Shown here one piece after another: positions 49,981 to 59,573 of a DNA stretch of 64,000 nt; position 1 is the stretch's first letter; each line of letters begins with the position of its first letter. This stretch comes from an uncultured Christensenellaceae bacterium (GTDB lineage Bacteria; Bacillota; Clostridia; Christensenellales; Christensenellaceae), in NCBI GenBank assembly GCA_910588425.1, contig CAJUPM010000003.1, positions 91,219 through 155,218 of the forward strand, in the 5' to 3' direction. The notes below the pieces were generated by a model, which ran no database searches, was not told the DNA's origin, and was given only the letters and a program-made list of their open reading frames with translations. Position numbers and translations under genes: made by a program.

Positions 49981-51053
49981 GAATTGTGCAGATGGTTTCC
50001 GCGCTTCATCCGGGAGATGCCGTAGGCAATGATACTCTGGCAATCGCCAAGGCGCTGCGGGAGCATGGCTATGAGACGGAAATCTATTTTGGGTCGGCGC
50101 ATGAAAAGATGCGTTCCGCTGGAAAGAGCCGGGAGCAGATGCGCCTGACAGAGCAGGATGTGCTGCTCTATCACCATGCGACGGGTGACGACATCTGCTA
50201 TCAGATGCAGGATTTTCCCTGCCGCAAGGTGCTGGTCTATCATAATATCACGCCGCCCGAGTTTTTCGAGGGCTTCTCCAAAGAGACTCAGCGGGGGACG
50301 CGGGCCGGTATCCGATGCACGCAGTATCTCGCGGACAAGATGGATTACTGCCTGGCGGATTCGGAATATAACAAGCAGGATTTGCTGCGCATGGGCTATA
50401 CCTGCCCGATTGACGTCCGCCCCATCCTCATTCCCTTCTCGGATTACGAGCAGGAGCCGGATGCGGCGACGCTGAGGCAATACCGCGATGGGGTGACGAA
50501 CATCCTCTTCGTGGGCAGGATTGCCCCCAATAAGAAGTTCGAAGATGTGATTCGGGCCTTCTGCTACTATAAAACCCAGAAGAACCCCAACTCCCGCCTG
50601 ATTTTGGTGGGCTCCTGCGGCGGCATGGAAAACTATCAGCAGGCGCTGGAGGAATATGCCGCAAAGCTGGGCATTCGGGAGAGCGTCGTCTTCAGCGGGC
50701 ATGTGAGTTTTGGGCAGATTCTGGCTTTCTATCGCGCGGCGGATCTCTTCCTCTGCATGAGCGAGCACGAGGGTTTCTGCGTGCCGCTGGTGGAGGCGAT
50801 GTTCTTTGGCGTGCCCATCGTGGCCTATGCCAGCACGGCTATCCCTTCGACGCTGGGCGGCAGCGGCGCTTTGGCCAAAGAGAAGGACCCGGTTTTTGTC
50901 GGGGAGCTGATGCACCGCATCTTATCCGACGAGCAGCTCAAAGCGCAGCTGATCGCGGGCCAGAAAGAACGGTTGAAAGATTTTTCCTATGAGAAAATCA
51001 GCGCGCAGCTGATCGCATACCTGCAAACCTTTCTTGGGAGGGAAACAAGATGA
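49977..51053 (+). CDS. Glycosyltransferase family 4 (GT-B), duplicate B
   Basis: A 358-residue paralog of the preceding enzyme: YHNITPPEFFEGF, ADSEYNKQDLLRMGYTCPIDVRP, TNILFVGRIAPNKKFEDVI and MSEHEGFCVPLVEAMFFGVPI occur at the same places. The pair looks like a tandem duplication that has since diverged, so the two may add the same sugar in different linkages. Overlaps both neighbours by four bases. Confidence 0.9.
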   Translation: MRIVQMVSALHPGDAVGNDTLAIAKALREHGYETEIYFGSAHEKMRSAGKSREQMRLTEQDVLLYHHATGDDICYQMQDFPCRKVLVYHNITPPEFFEGFSKETQRGTRAGIRCTQYLADKMDYCLADSEYNKQDLLRMGYTCPIDVRPILIPFSDYEQEPDAATLRQYRDGVTNILFVGRIAPNKKFEDVIRAFCYYKTQKNPNSRLILVGSCGGMENYQQALEEYAAKLGIRESVVFSGHVSFGQILAFYRAADLFLCMSEHEGFCVPLVEAMFFGVPIVAYASTAIPSTLGGSGALAKEKDPVFVGELMHRILSDEQLKAQLIAGQKERLKDFSYEKISAQLIAYLQTFLGRETR

Positions 51054-52255
51054 AGAAAATTGCCTTTGTTTGCCAGCGCTATGGGCTGGAAGTCAACGGC
51101 GGGGCAGAACTGCTTTGCCGCCAGCTGGCCGAGCGGCTGAACCGATACTACGATGTCGAAGTGATCACCACCTGCGCTGTGGATTATGTGACCTGGAAAA
51201 ACGAGTATGAACCAGGCGAGGAGTATATCAACGATGTTCTGGTGCGCCGCTTCACCTCGGATTTTGAGCGGGATGTCAGGATGTTTGGCGCGCTGAGCTG
51301 TATCTTTGCGGATAAAATGCACTCCTCCAAACAGGAAGATGAATGGCTGCGGGCGCAGGGTCCGGTGAGCGAGGGCCTGCTCCAGTTCATCAGAAATAAC
51401 TATCAGCAGTATCAGGCCGTCCTTTTCATGACCTATCTTTACTACCCGACGGCCGTGGGCATCTTGATGGATATTCCGAACAAAATTCTGATCCCCACCG
51501 CCCATGATGAGCCGCCCGTCCATCTGCGCTATTATAAAAAAGTATTCAAAGCACCCAAGGGAATCATCTATCAGACGACGGAGGAACAGGAGTTTGTCCA
51601 GAAAAAATTCGATAATGCGGATATTCCGTCTGTCATCTGCGGCGCGGGCGTAGATGCGCCCAGCCCGGAGGAGCTGCCCTCTGTTCGGGAGCGCTTTGGA
51701 ATTGGGGAAGAGTATATCACCTATGTCGGCCGCATCGATGAATCCAAGGGCTGCAAGGAATTGTTCCGCTATTTTAGGGAATATAAGCGCCGCCACCCCG
51801 GCGAGCTCAAGCTGATTCTGGCTGGCAAAGCGGCGCTGGAGATCCCAAAAGATCCGGATATTATCAGCCTCGGGTTCATTTCGGAAGAGGAGAAGTTTGC
51901 CCTGATGCGGGATGCCAAGTGCCTGGTGCTGGCCTCCGAATTTGAGAGCCTCTCGCTGGTCGTCCTGGAGAGCATGATCATGGGGCGGCCCGTGCTGGTT
52001 AACGGCAAATGCAAGGTACTGCGGGGGCACTGCACCAAGAGCAACGCCGGGCTGTATTTTGAAAATTATGCGGAATTCGAGGGCGCGCTTTCCTATCTGC
52101 TCTCGCATCCGGAGCAGTATGAGCAGATGCGGGAAAACGGCAAGAGATATGTCCAGGAGAATTACGACTGGGATGTCATTTTGGATAAGATTCATGGGCT
52201 GATCGAAAGCATGGAGCCGGTCTGCAAAGAAGACGGCGAAGAGCAGGAATCCTAG
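51050..52255 (+). CDS. Glycosyltransferase family 4 (GT-B)
   Basis: A 401-residue GT4 enzyme with the N-terminal IAFVCQRYGLEVNGGAELLCRQLAERL, YITYVGRIDESKGCKELF and donor motif LASEFESLSLVVLESMIMGRPV. It differs from the duplicate pair upstream. Overlaps the previous stop by four bases and lies 21 bases before galE. Confidence 0.9.
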   Translation: MKKIAFVCQRYGLEVNGGAELLCRQLAERLNRYYDVEVITTCAVDYVTWKNEYEPGEEYINDVLVRRFTSDFERDVRMFGALSCIFADKMHSSKQEDEWLRAQGPVSEGLLQFIRNNYQQYQAVLFMTYLYYPTAVGILMDIPNKILIPTAHDEPPVHLRYYKKVFKAPKGIIYQTTEEQEFVQKKFDNADIPSVICGAGVDAPSPEELPSVRERFGIGEEYITYVGRIDESKGCKELFRYFREYKRRHPGELKLILAGKAALEIPKDPDIISLGFISEEEKFALMRDAKCLVLASEFESLSLVVLESMIMGRPVLVNGKCKVLRGHCTKSNAGLYFENYAEFEGALSYLLSHPEQYEQMRENGKRYVQENYDWDVILDKIHGLIESMEPVCKEDGEEQES

Positions 52256-52276
52256 CCAGGCCGGGAGAGGAGAGAA

Positions 52277-53284
52277 ATGAGCATTTTAGTAACAGGAGGG
52301 GCGGGCTATCTCGGCGCGCATACCTGTGTCAAACTGCTGGAGGCGGGCAGGGAAGTCGTCATCGTGGACAACCTGGTCAATTCCAAGGCCAATGTTTTGG
52401 ACAGCCTGGAGCAGATCACGGCAAAGCGCCCGCTGTTCTATTACGGCGACCTCCGGGACGGCGCTCTGCTGGAGCAGATTTTCCAAAAGCACGAGATAGA
52501 CGCCGTCATCCATTTCGCCGGGCTCAAGGCCGTGGGCGAATCCGTGCAAAAGCCGCTGGAATATTACGATAACAACCTGGGCGGCACGTTGGCGCTGTTG
52601 GAGTGCATGAAAAAGCATGGCTGCAAGCGCATTGTGTTCAGCTCTTCGGCCACGGTTTACGGCATGTATAACGCCGTCCCCTTCCGGGAAGATATGCCGA
52701 CCTCGGCGACCAACCCCTATGGGCAGACCAAAGTGATGATCGAGCAGATGCTGCGGGATCTCTTTGCAGCGGATGCAGGCTGGGGCATCAGCATCCTGCG
52801 GTATTTCAACCCGCTGGGCGCGCACGAGAGCGGCCTGATTGGGGAGGACCCCAACGGCGTTCCCAATAACCTGCTGCCCTATGTGGTGGGCGTGGCGGCG
52901 GGCCAATACCCCTGCCTGAATATCTTTGGGGACGATTACGATACGCCGGACGGCACGGGCGTGCGCGACTATATCCACGCGGACGATCTGGCGGCGGGGC
53001 ACATCCTGGCGCTGGAAGCGCTGGAGCAGGGGCCGCGGCTGGATATCGTCAACCTGGGAACGGGAAAGGGCTATAGCGTCAAAGAAGTGGCGGAAGCCTT
53101 TGAGCGGGCAACGGGCGTCCATATCCCCTGCAAGATTCAGCCCCGCAGGCCGGGCGATATCGCCACCTGCTATGCGGATGTTGCCCACGCCAGGGAATAC
53201 CTCGGCTTTGAAGCGAAAAAAGATTTGGAGCAGATGTGCGCAAGCGCCTGGGCGTTTGCAAAGCGCAGGCTCATGCAAAAATAG
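52277..53284 (+). CDS. galE: UDP-glucose 4-epimerase
   Basis: Short-chain dehydrogenase fold of 335 residues: NAD loop GGAGYLGAHTC, DNLVNSK, catalytic Ser in SSSATVYG and Tyr-Lys in NPYGQTK, then substrate site RYFNPLGAHESGLIGEDP. Interconverts UDP-glucose and UDP-galactose and would supply UDP-galactose to the polysaccharide cluster, whose last gene it is. Confidence 0.94.
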   Translation: MSILVTGGAGYLGAHTCVKLLEAGREVVIVDNLVNSKANVLDSLEQITAKRPLFYYGDLRDGALLEQIFQKHEIDAVIHFAGLKAVGESVQKPLEYYDNNLGGTLALLECMKKHGCKRIVFSSSATVYGMYNAVPFREDMPTSATNPYGQTKVMIEQMLRDLFAADAGWGISILRYFNPLGAHESGLIGEDPNGVPNNLLPYVVGVAAGQYPCLNIFGDDYDTPDGTGVRDYIHADDLAAGHILALEALEQGPRLDIVNLGTGKGYSVKEVAEAFERATGVHIPCKIQPRRPGDIATCYADVAHAREYLGFEAKKDLEQMCASAWAFAKRRLMQK

Positions 53285-53290
53285 CGCAGA

Positions 53291-53318
53291 AGGCGGGCCA
53301 GATAGCCCGCCTTTTTGG
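53291..53318 (+). terminator. Terminator of the polysaccharide operon
   Basis: Stem AGGCGGGC / GCCCGCCT with a 6-base loop followed by TTTTTGG, 7 bases after the galE stop. Confidence 0.88.
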
Positions 53319-53324
53319 TGCCGC

Positions 53325-53353
53325 TTGGGAAAAAGGGAAATGCACTGTATAAT
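53325..53353 (+). promoter_or_regulatory. Superoxide dismutase promoter
   Basis: TTGGGA (53325-53330), 17-base spacer, TATAAT (53348-53353). Confidence 0.72.
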
Positions 53354-53400
53354 TTTGGCTTCCGGGAAGTAAGATAATAACAATCAAAAAGGAGGCTATC

Positions 53401-54036
53401 ATGAATCAGAAATATCCCTTTGAAAACCCGCCGCTCCCATATGGCTACCGGGAGCTGGAACCGTTTATCGATGAACAGACGCTGCACTTCCACCACGATA
53501 AGCATTTGCAGACCTATGTAGATAACCTGAATACCGCTTTGGAGCAGGATGCATCGCTGCAAAGCTGGACGCTGCAGCAGCTCATCACCGGAGGGGAGCA
53601 GATCCCCGAATCCCTGCGCACCCCCATCAAAAACAACGCAGGCGGGGTCTATAACCATATTTTCTATTTCGACGGCATGGCGCCGCATCACCATCTGCGC
53701 CCGGAAGGGGAGCTGAAGCAGGCGCTGAACCGGGCGTTCGGCGGCTACGATGAGTTCTGGAAGCAGATGAAGGCGGCGGCGCTGGGCGTCTTTGGCTCGG
53801 GCTACGCATGGCTTTGCCTGAACCCAGAGGGCGAGCTGGTCATTTTAAAAACGGCCAACCAGGAAACGCCGCTCACCCATGGGCTTTGCCCCATCCTGAC
53901 GGTGGACGTCTGGGAACACGCCTACTACCTCAAAAACCAGAACCGCAGAGGGGAATACCTCAATGCCTGGGCGCAGGTCATCGATTGGGAAAAAGCTGAG
54001 CAGAAGTATCTGGAGTGCACTTGGGCTCAGAAATAG
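53401..54036 (+). CDS. Fe/Mn superoxide dismutase
   Basis: Converts superoxide to oxygen and hydrogen peroxide. In the 211-residue protein all four metal ligands can be placed: His in LHFHHDKH, His in GGVYNHIFYF, Asp and His in TVDVWEHAYYL. The second His of the usual KHH is replaced by Leu (KHL). GGAGG precedes the ATG; single gene between terminators. Fits an anaerobe that meets occasional oxygen. Metal preference cannot be decided. Confidence 0.93.
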   Translation: MNQKYPFENPPLPYGYRELEPFIDEQTLHFHHDKHLQTYVDNLNTALEQDASLQSWTLQQLITGGEQIPESLRTPIKNNAGGVYNHIFYFDGMAPHHHLRPEGELKQALNRAFGGYDEFWKQMKAAALGVFGSGYAWLCLNPEGELVILKTANQETPLTHGLCPILTVDVWEHAYYLKNQNRRGEYLNAWAQVIDWEKAEQKYLECTWAQK

Positions 54037-54061
54037 CAGAAGTGCGCCTGCCATAAGCAGA

Positions 54062-54102
54062 AAAAGGGCAGAGCAGACCGTCTCGGTTTGCCCTGCCCTT
54101 TG
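54062..54102. terminator. Shared terminator between convergent genes
   Basis: Long stem AAAGGGCAG.GCA / TGCCCTGCCCTTT with T run on the plus strand and A run on the other side, between convergent sod and the VOC gene; serves both. Confidence 0.8.
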
Positions 54103-54118
54103 TTTTGCCTAAAAATCT

Positions 54119-54583
54119 CTAGCTGTTTCGCAGCTTTTCCAAATCCTCTGTGGAGACATCCATGCGCCTCGAAACCTCCTCCATCGTCATGCCAGAGGCG
54201 AGAAAGCGCTCGACAACCATTTTCATCTCCTCGCCCACTTCGATAATGTGGCCGTCCAGGTCGTAGAACCGGACGACGCGCTGCCCCCAGCTGTGCTCCA
54301 TCACGTCTCCCAAATATTCGATGTTTGGGTATGCCTTCAGCTTGCTTAAAAAAGCGTCGAAATCCCGCTCCTCAAAGCACAGCTCCATATTATTGGGCCG
54401 ATGCGCAATGCGCTTTTTGGGCAGGCCGACCAGCCAGTCAAAATCCTGCTGAAGCGCCAATCCGCAGGTGAACGCGACGTTTTTCCCGTAATCCTGGAAA
54501 ACTTCCAACCCAAATAAATCTTCGTAAAATTTTCTTGCGGCGCCAATATCGGCTACCGAAAGAACCGCGCCAAAATATTTCAT
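54119..54583 (-). CDS. VOC-family protein with C-terminal helix-turn-helix-like tail
   Basis: One hundred and fifty-four residues. Residues 1-118 form a glyoxalase/bleomycin-resistance (VOC) domain: GAVLSVADIGAARKFYEDLFGLEV and VRFYDLDGHIIEVGE. The last 35 residues (MVVERFLASGMTMEEVSRRMDVSTEDLEKL) look like a short helix-turn-helix of the resolvase/RpiR type, an uncommon addition. Last gene of an operon with asparaginase and a YdeI-like protein. Substrate unknown. Confidence 0.78.
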   Translation of the reverse strand: MKYFGAVLSVADIGAARKFYEDLFGLEVFQDYGKNVAFTCGLALQQDFDWLVGLPKKRIAHRPNNMELCFEERDFDAFLSKLKAYPNIEYLGDVMEHSWGQRVVRFYDLDGHIIEVGEEMKMVVERFLASGMTMEEVSRRMDVSTEDLEKLRNS

Positions 54584-54604
54584 AGAAATCTCCTCCTGTT
54601 TTGC

Positions 54605-55165
54605 CTACATCGGCCTCAGATTTTGGTTCAGCCTGCTCACCATCCAGGCCAGGCGCTTTTCCCGCCCGGCGTCTGTCTTGGCGTCAAAATAGGCCCGGGC
54701 ATAGGTTTTCTTTACGGACAGAGGCATGGCGGCAAAGTTTGCGCAGGCGGGCTCGTGCCCTTCCAGAAGCGCAGAGACACAGGCGATTTGCTCCTCGGTC
54801 ATGGCCGCCGGCTTTGGCGCATCCCACCCGCCGTTTTTCTGGGCTTCCGCGATCTTCGCCCTGCCGAAATCTGTCATGAGTCCCCGCTCCTCCAGGCTCC
54901 CCGCCAGCGCTTTGTTTTTCTCCGACCACTTGCTCTTCTGCCTGCGCATGGAAAAGTATTTTCGGTATGCCTTATCGTCGATGCGCTGCATCTGCCCGTC
55001 GATCCAGCCAAAGCAGAGGGCCTCTTCCAGCGCCTCCGCGGCCTTGAGCGTTTTGGGCCCGCCGGCCTTGCCGAATAAGAGCCAGACGCCGGCGCTGGAC
55101 TGGCAATGCGCGGCAAGCCACGATCGAAATTCCTCTCGATTTGCAAATTCCAAAATATCGTCCAT
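54605..55165 (-). CDS. YdeI/OmdA family protein
   Basis: One hundred and eighty-six residues of the YdeI/OmpD-associated family: WLAAHCQSSAGVWLLFGKAG, EALCFGWIDGQMQRID, FSMRRQKSKWSEKNKALAGSLEERGLMTDFGRAKI. Members have been linked with protection against bacteriocins and peptides, but the biochemical role is unclear. Follows asparaginase by 12 bases; AGAGGAG precedes the ATG. Confidence 0.83.
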   Translation of the reverse strand: MDDILEFANREEFRSWLAAHCQSSAGVWLLFGKAGGPKTLKAAEALEEALCFGWIDGQMQRIDDKAYRKYFSMRRQKSKWSEKNKALAGSLEERGLMTDFGRAKIAEAQKNGGWDAPKPAAMTEEQIACVSALLEGHEPACANFAAMPLSVKKTYARAYFDAKTDAGREKRLAWMVSRLNQNLRPM

Positions 55166-55177
55166 GATTGTGCTCCT

Positions 55178-56188
55178 CTAGCGTTCGGCATCTTCCGGGG
55201 CGAAGAGGTCGAAGGAAACCGGGGTATAGAAAAGCCGGGCGATGCAGTCTGGGTCTGCCGTCTGGCCGAGAATCCACATGAGCTTGGTCAGCACGGCCTC
55301 TGTCGTCATGTCGTAAGCCTCGATCATGTCATACGCCTCCTTGATGCGGTGGCCGACCTGATAGACGGCCATGTCGCTGCCCTCGGAAGGAACCTGCGTC
55401 GTCATGATAATCGTCTTGCCCGCCCGGGCGCCTTCCGCGATGACGGCGGGAAAATCGCAGTATTCGTTGTGCGGCACACCGCCCACCCCGTAGCTCTCGA
55501 TGATGACGCCGTCGTTTTGCGCCAGCAGCTGCGCCAGAAACTCCGGCCCCAGCCCGGGCGTCAGCTTGAGCAGCGCGACTTTGGGGTTGAGCGTCTGATA
55601 GATGCGCATCTCTCCCCGGGGCACTTGCGGGATATAGGTGATCACCCGGCCGTCCTGAATGATGGCAGGGCAGGGATAGTTGATGGAGGAGAAGGCGTTG
55701 TGGCTTTTGGTGCGGGTTTTGCGCGCCCGGGTGCCCAAAATCACCTTGCCGTCAAACACGATGTGCACGCCGGCGGCCTCTGGGCTGGCGGCATAGAGAA
55801 AGCTATCCGTCAGGTTGGTTTTCGCATCGGTGATTTCCAGATCGATGGGCTTCTGCGCCCCGGTGATGACGATGGGCTTGGGGCAGTTCTGGATGAGATA
55901 GGAAAGCGCGGCCGCCGTATAGGCCATGGTATCCGTGCCGTGGCAGATGACGAACCCGTCGTAGGCATGGAAATGCTCCGCAATGGCGGCGACGATTTTC
56001 AGCCAGTGCCCGGGCCAGATATTCGTGCTGTCCAGATTGAAAAGCTGCAGGGTGTCTACCGTGCAAAACTCCTGCACGCCGGGCACATACTGCAAAACCT
56101 CCTGGGAAGTCAGCAGCGGCTCCAGGCCGCCGCCCATTCGCCGGGAAGCGATAGTCCCGCCCGTGGCGATCATGAGAATTTTCTTCAT
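55178..56188 (-). CDS. ansA: L-asparaginase, type I (cytoplasmic)
   Basis: Hydrolyses L-asparagine to aspartate and ammonia. The 336-residue protein lacks a signal peptide, as in AnsA. Catalytic sites: first Thr in IATGGTIAS, second Thr-Asp in HGTDTMAYTAAALSYL, and a Lys later in the first domain. GGAGGC precedes the ATG. First gene of a three-gene operon with the YdeI-like and VOC proteins. Confidence 0.92.
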   Translation of the reverse strand: MKKILMIATGGTIASRRMGGGLEPLLTSQEVLQYVPGVQEFCTVDTLQLFNLDSTNIWPGHWLKIVAAIAEHFHAYDGFVICHGTDTMAYTAAALSYLIQNCPKPIVITGAQKPIDLEITDAKTNLTDSFLYAASPEAAGVHIVFDGKVILGTRARKTRTKSHNAFSSINYPCPAIIQDGRVITYIPQVPRGEMRIYQTLNPKVALLKLTPGLGPEFLAQLLAQNDGVIIESYGVGGVPHNEYCDFPAVIAEGARAGKTIIMTTQVPSEGSDMAVYQVGHRIKEAYDMIEAYDMTTEAVLTKLMWILGQTADPDCIARLFYTPVSFDLFAPEDAER

Positions 56189-56237
56189 CGTCTGCCTCCT
56201 TTTCCCTTATCATAGCAAAAAGCGGGCAAAAAATACA

Positions 56238-56260
56238 CCCCGCAGGCGAACATTGCGGGG
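56238..56260 (-). terminator. Terminator after patatin gene
   Basis: Stem CCCCGCA / TGCGGGG followed by TGTATTTTTT on the minus strand. The stop of the patatin gene lies 7 bases upstream of it. Confidence 0.8.
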
Positions 56261-56266
56261 CGGGAT

Positions 56267-57187
56267 TCATACTGTCGGGCTTTGCGGGCAGAGGTAGGAA
56301 AACACCAGCGGAGCCAGGGTGCAGAGCGTATCGCGGTAGCCCAGCCGCATGTGGGCATCGATGGCGCCGCGGGAAAAATTCATCGCCCCCGTTCCCTTGA
56401 CGGACTCCAGCGAGGCCGAGGGGCGCAGGTTCAGGATTTCCGGGCCGCCGCCCCCGGCAGTGCAGTCCGGCGCATCCGGCTGCAAATGCACCACGAAAAC
56501 GGCATCCAGATCGTGGCCAAGCAGCGGCGAAAGCGGGGTGTTATCCGCGTTGGCAGAAGGGTAGGAGCGGGTATTGATGCCGCCGTCCGCATAGGCCTTG
56601 CCGCGCAGATGGACGGGCGGGAAAACGTAAGGGATGGCGCAGGAGGCCAGCGTCGCCTGGATAATCTCCGCGTCCGCGAGAGCCTTGAGCGCGAAATACT
56701 CCGGGCGCCCCTGGGCGATGTCGTAGGCGCAGACGTAGAGCGCCGGACGGGATTGCCGCAGGACGGCAAAATCCAGCTCCCGCTCCAGCATGGCCTTTAG
56801 GCCCTGCTGGGTAAAGAGGCTTTTGCCCTCCCGGGAGATATACTCCAAAACCGCGTCCAAATCCCGCAGGCGAATGCCCTGGGCGGAAAGCTCGCGCAAA
56901 AGCTGGCGCAGACGGGTGCGCTCCTCCTTTTCGGCGCGGACCAGCACATCTTTGAAGCCGATATTCTCCCAAACCCCGGGACAGAGCTCTTTGCGCCCCA
57001 AGGCGAAGGCCAGCGTGTTGAGCGCGCCCACGGAAGTGCCCGAGACGGCGCAGACTTTATCCGCAATATCCAGCTCATAGAGCGCCTGGATAACCCCGGC
57101 TTGATAAGCGCCCTTGGCGCCGCCTCCGGCCAAGACCAGCCCAAAGCGGGCGTTGTTCCATTTTTCTGTGCGTGGTATCTGAATCAT
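56267..57187 (-). CDS. Patatin-like phospholipase
   Basis: Serine acyl hydrolase of 306 residues. The oxyanion loop GGGAKGAYQAGV, nucleophile SGTSVGALN (GxSxG) and catalytic Asp in ADGGINTRSYP are all present, as in RssA/YlbK-type proteins. The ATG at 57187 follows AGGAGAG; the longer frame runs back through the promoter. No signal peptide, so probably cytoplasmic. Lipid substrate unknown. Confidence 0.87.
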   Translation of the reverse strand: MIQIPRTEKWNNARFGLVLAGGGAKGAYQAGVIQALYELDIADKVCAVSGTSVGALNTLAFALGRKELCPGVWENIGFKDVLVRAEKEERTRLRQLLRELSAQGIRLRDLDAVLEYISREGKSLFTQQGLKAMLERELDFAVLRQSRPALYVCAYDIAQGRPEYFALKALADAEIIQATLASCAIPYVFPPVHLRGKAYADGGINTRSYPSANADNTPLSPLLGHDLDAVFVVHLQPDAPDCTAGGGGPEILNLRPSASLESVKGTGAMNFSRGAIDAHMRLGYRDTLCTLAPLVFSYLCPQSPTV

Positions 57188-57205
57188 GCTTACTCTCCTG
57201 GCAAA

Positions 57206-57234
57206 AGTGTACGGCGAAAAGCGGGCGCTGTCAA
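57206..57234 (-). promoter_or_regulatory. Patatin gene promoter
   Basis: Minus-strand TTGACA (57229-57234), 17-base spacer, TACACT (57206-57211). Confidence 0.75.
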
Positions 57235-57243
57235 ATCTAAAAA

Positions 57244-57270
57244 GGCGCAGAGGGCTTTTCCCCCTGCGCC
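57244..57270 (-). terminator. Terminator of the thiamine salvage operon
   Basis: Stem GGCGCAG.GG / CC.CTGCGCC followed by TTTTTAG on the minus strand, between thiD and the patatin promoter. Confidence 0.8.
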
Positions 57271-57287
57271 TTTTGCCGCTGTTTTCT

Positions 57288-58090
57288 TTAAAATTCCAGC
57301 CAGGGCAGGCCGGGCCGCATGGCATAGCAGTGGTTGAGCGGGCCGTTGCCCCGGCCCAAATCCATGCCGTCCATCAGCGCGCCGGTAACGTAGTCCTTGC
57401 CCCGGCGGACGGCATCGGGCAGTGCCGCTCCGGCGGCTAGGTTGCAGGCGATGGCGCTGGAGAGCGTGCAGCCCGTGCCGTGGGTGTTCTCGGTTAGAAT
57501 GCGGGGCGAGGAAAACCAGTGGCACGCTCCGCCGGCAAACAGCAGATCGTCCGCCGAGCCGCCCGAGTGCCCGCCCTTGACCAAAATCGCGCTGGGGTAA
57601 ACCTCCGAAATTTTGCGCGCCGCGGCGATCATATCCTCCGGGCTCCGAATGTGCAGGCCGGAGAGTGCTTCGGCTTCGGGCAGATTGGGGGTGAGCAGCG
57701 TCGCCAGGGGCAAAAGCTCCCGGCAAAGCGCCCCGGCGGCATCCTCTTCCAGCAGCTTGCTGCCGCTGGTGGAGACCATGACCGGGTCGACCACGATATT
57801 TTTCGGCGCATACTCCCGCAGTTTCTGCGCAATGACCCGAATCAGCGGGACGCTGCCCACCATGCCGATTTTGACGGCATCCGGAAAGATATCCGTGAAA
57901 ATGCAGTCCAGCTGGCTGGCCAGAAATTCCGGCGTGCTCTGCAAAATGCCAAAGACGCCCGTGGTGTTTTGGGCAGTCAGGGCGGTGATGGCGCTCATGC
58001 CATACATTCTGTGCGCGGCGATGGTTTTCAGATCTGCCTGAATGCCTGCGCCGCCGCTGCAATCACTGCCGGCAATCGTCAAAACTTTTT

Positions 58091-58094
<4 letters not shown>
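57288..58094 (-). CDS. thiD: Hydroxymethylpyrimidine (phosphate) kinase
   Basis: Phosphorylates HMP and HMP phosphate for thiamine synthesis. The 268-residue ribokinase-fold protein has GSDCSGGAGIQADLKT at the N-terminus, DPVMVSTSGSKLL and the anion-hole GTGCTLSSAIA near the C-terminus. It overlaps thiE by four bases and closes the operon. Confidence 0.93.
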
Positions 58095-58738
<644 letters not shown>

Positions 58739-58781
58739 TGCAAATTCACCTTTCTTCCTGCGCGCGTCTGTGCGCGCGGGC

Positions 58782-59573
58782 CTAAAATTCTTCCAGCTGA
58801 TCGGGTGCCATCCGGCTGGCGGCGTCCAGTAGATACATATGCAGGCTGCCTGTGCCCGCGCTCTGGGCCTCCATGCGCGCGGCCGCCAGCTCCGCGCATT
58901 TTTTCCAAAAAACCGCCGCGGCCGCCGCCGCTTCCAGCGGATGCGCCAGGTTTGCGGCCAAAAATGCCCCGGTCAGCGCCGAAAGCATACACCCGGCCCC
59001 GGTGATTTTCGTCATGGCCGGGTGGCCGCCTGGAATGCACAGAGTGCGCCGGCCATCCGTGAGAAAATCACTCCCGCCGCTTTGCAGGATAACCGTGCCA
59101 AAGCGCCGTGCCGCCAGCTGAGCCAGATGGGTATCCTCTGCCATGCCCGAATCCACACCGCAAAAGGCCGGGTTATCCCCCGCCAGAACGGAGATTTCCG
59201 CGCTGTTGCCCCGGATAACGGCAAACCGGAGCGTCTCCAGCAGGCGGCCAATCTGCTCCCGGCGGAACGCGCTGACCCCAATGCCTACGGGATCCAGCAG
59301 GATGGGAATGCTCGCCCGGCCCGCCGCCTGGCCGGCCGCCAGCATGGCGCGGAACTTTGCCGCAGAGGGGATGCCCGTGTTTAAAACCAGTGCGCCGCAG
59401 TTTCGGGCAATTTCCGCGGCCTCCTCCTCGGCCTCTGCCATGATGGGGCGCGCGCCCGCGGCCAAAAGCAGGTTGGCGCAGTCGTTCTGGCTGAGGGTGT
59501 TGGTGATGACGTGCACCAGCGGCGCGCTTTTCTGCACCGCCGCCAGCGCCTCTGCCGGGCTAGGCGCGCTCAT
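58782..59573 (-). CDS. thiM: Hydroxyethylthiazole kinase
   Basis: Salvage enzyme that phosphorylates the thiazole moiety of thiamine. The 263-residue ribokinase-like protein has HVITNTLSQNDCANLLLAAGARPIMAE, DPVGIG, IRGNSAEI and the catalytic Cys in GAGCMLSA. The ATG at 59573 lies 14 bases inside the end of thiW with GGAG before it. Next to a thiazole transporter, so its substrate is the imported thiazole. Confidence 0.93.
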   Translation of the reverse strand: MSAPSPAEALAAVQKSAPLVHVITNTLSQNDCANLLLAAGARPIMAEAEEEAAEIARNCGALVLNTGIPSAAKFRAMLAAGQAAGRASIPILLDPVGIGVSAFRREQIGRLLETLRFAVIRGNSAEISVLAGDNPAFCGVDSGMAEDTHLAQLAARRFGTVILQSGGSDFLTDGRRTLCIPGGHPAMTKITGAGCMLSALTGAFLAANLAHPLEAAAAAAVFWKKCAELAAARMEAQSAGTGSLHMYLLDAASRMAPDQLEEF

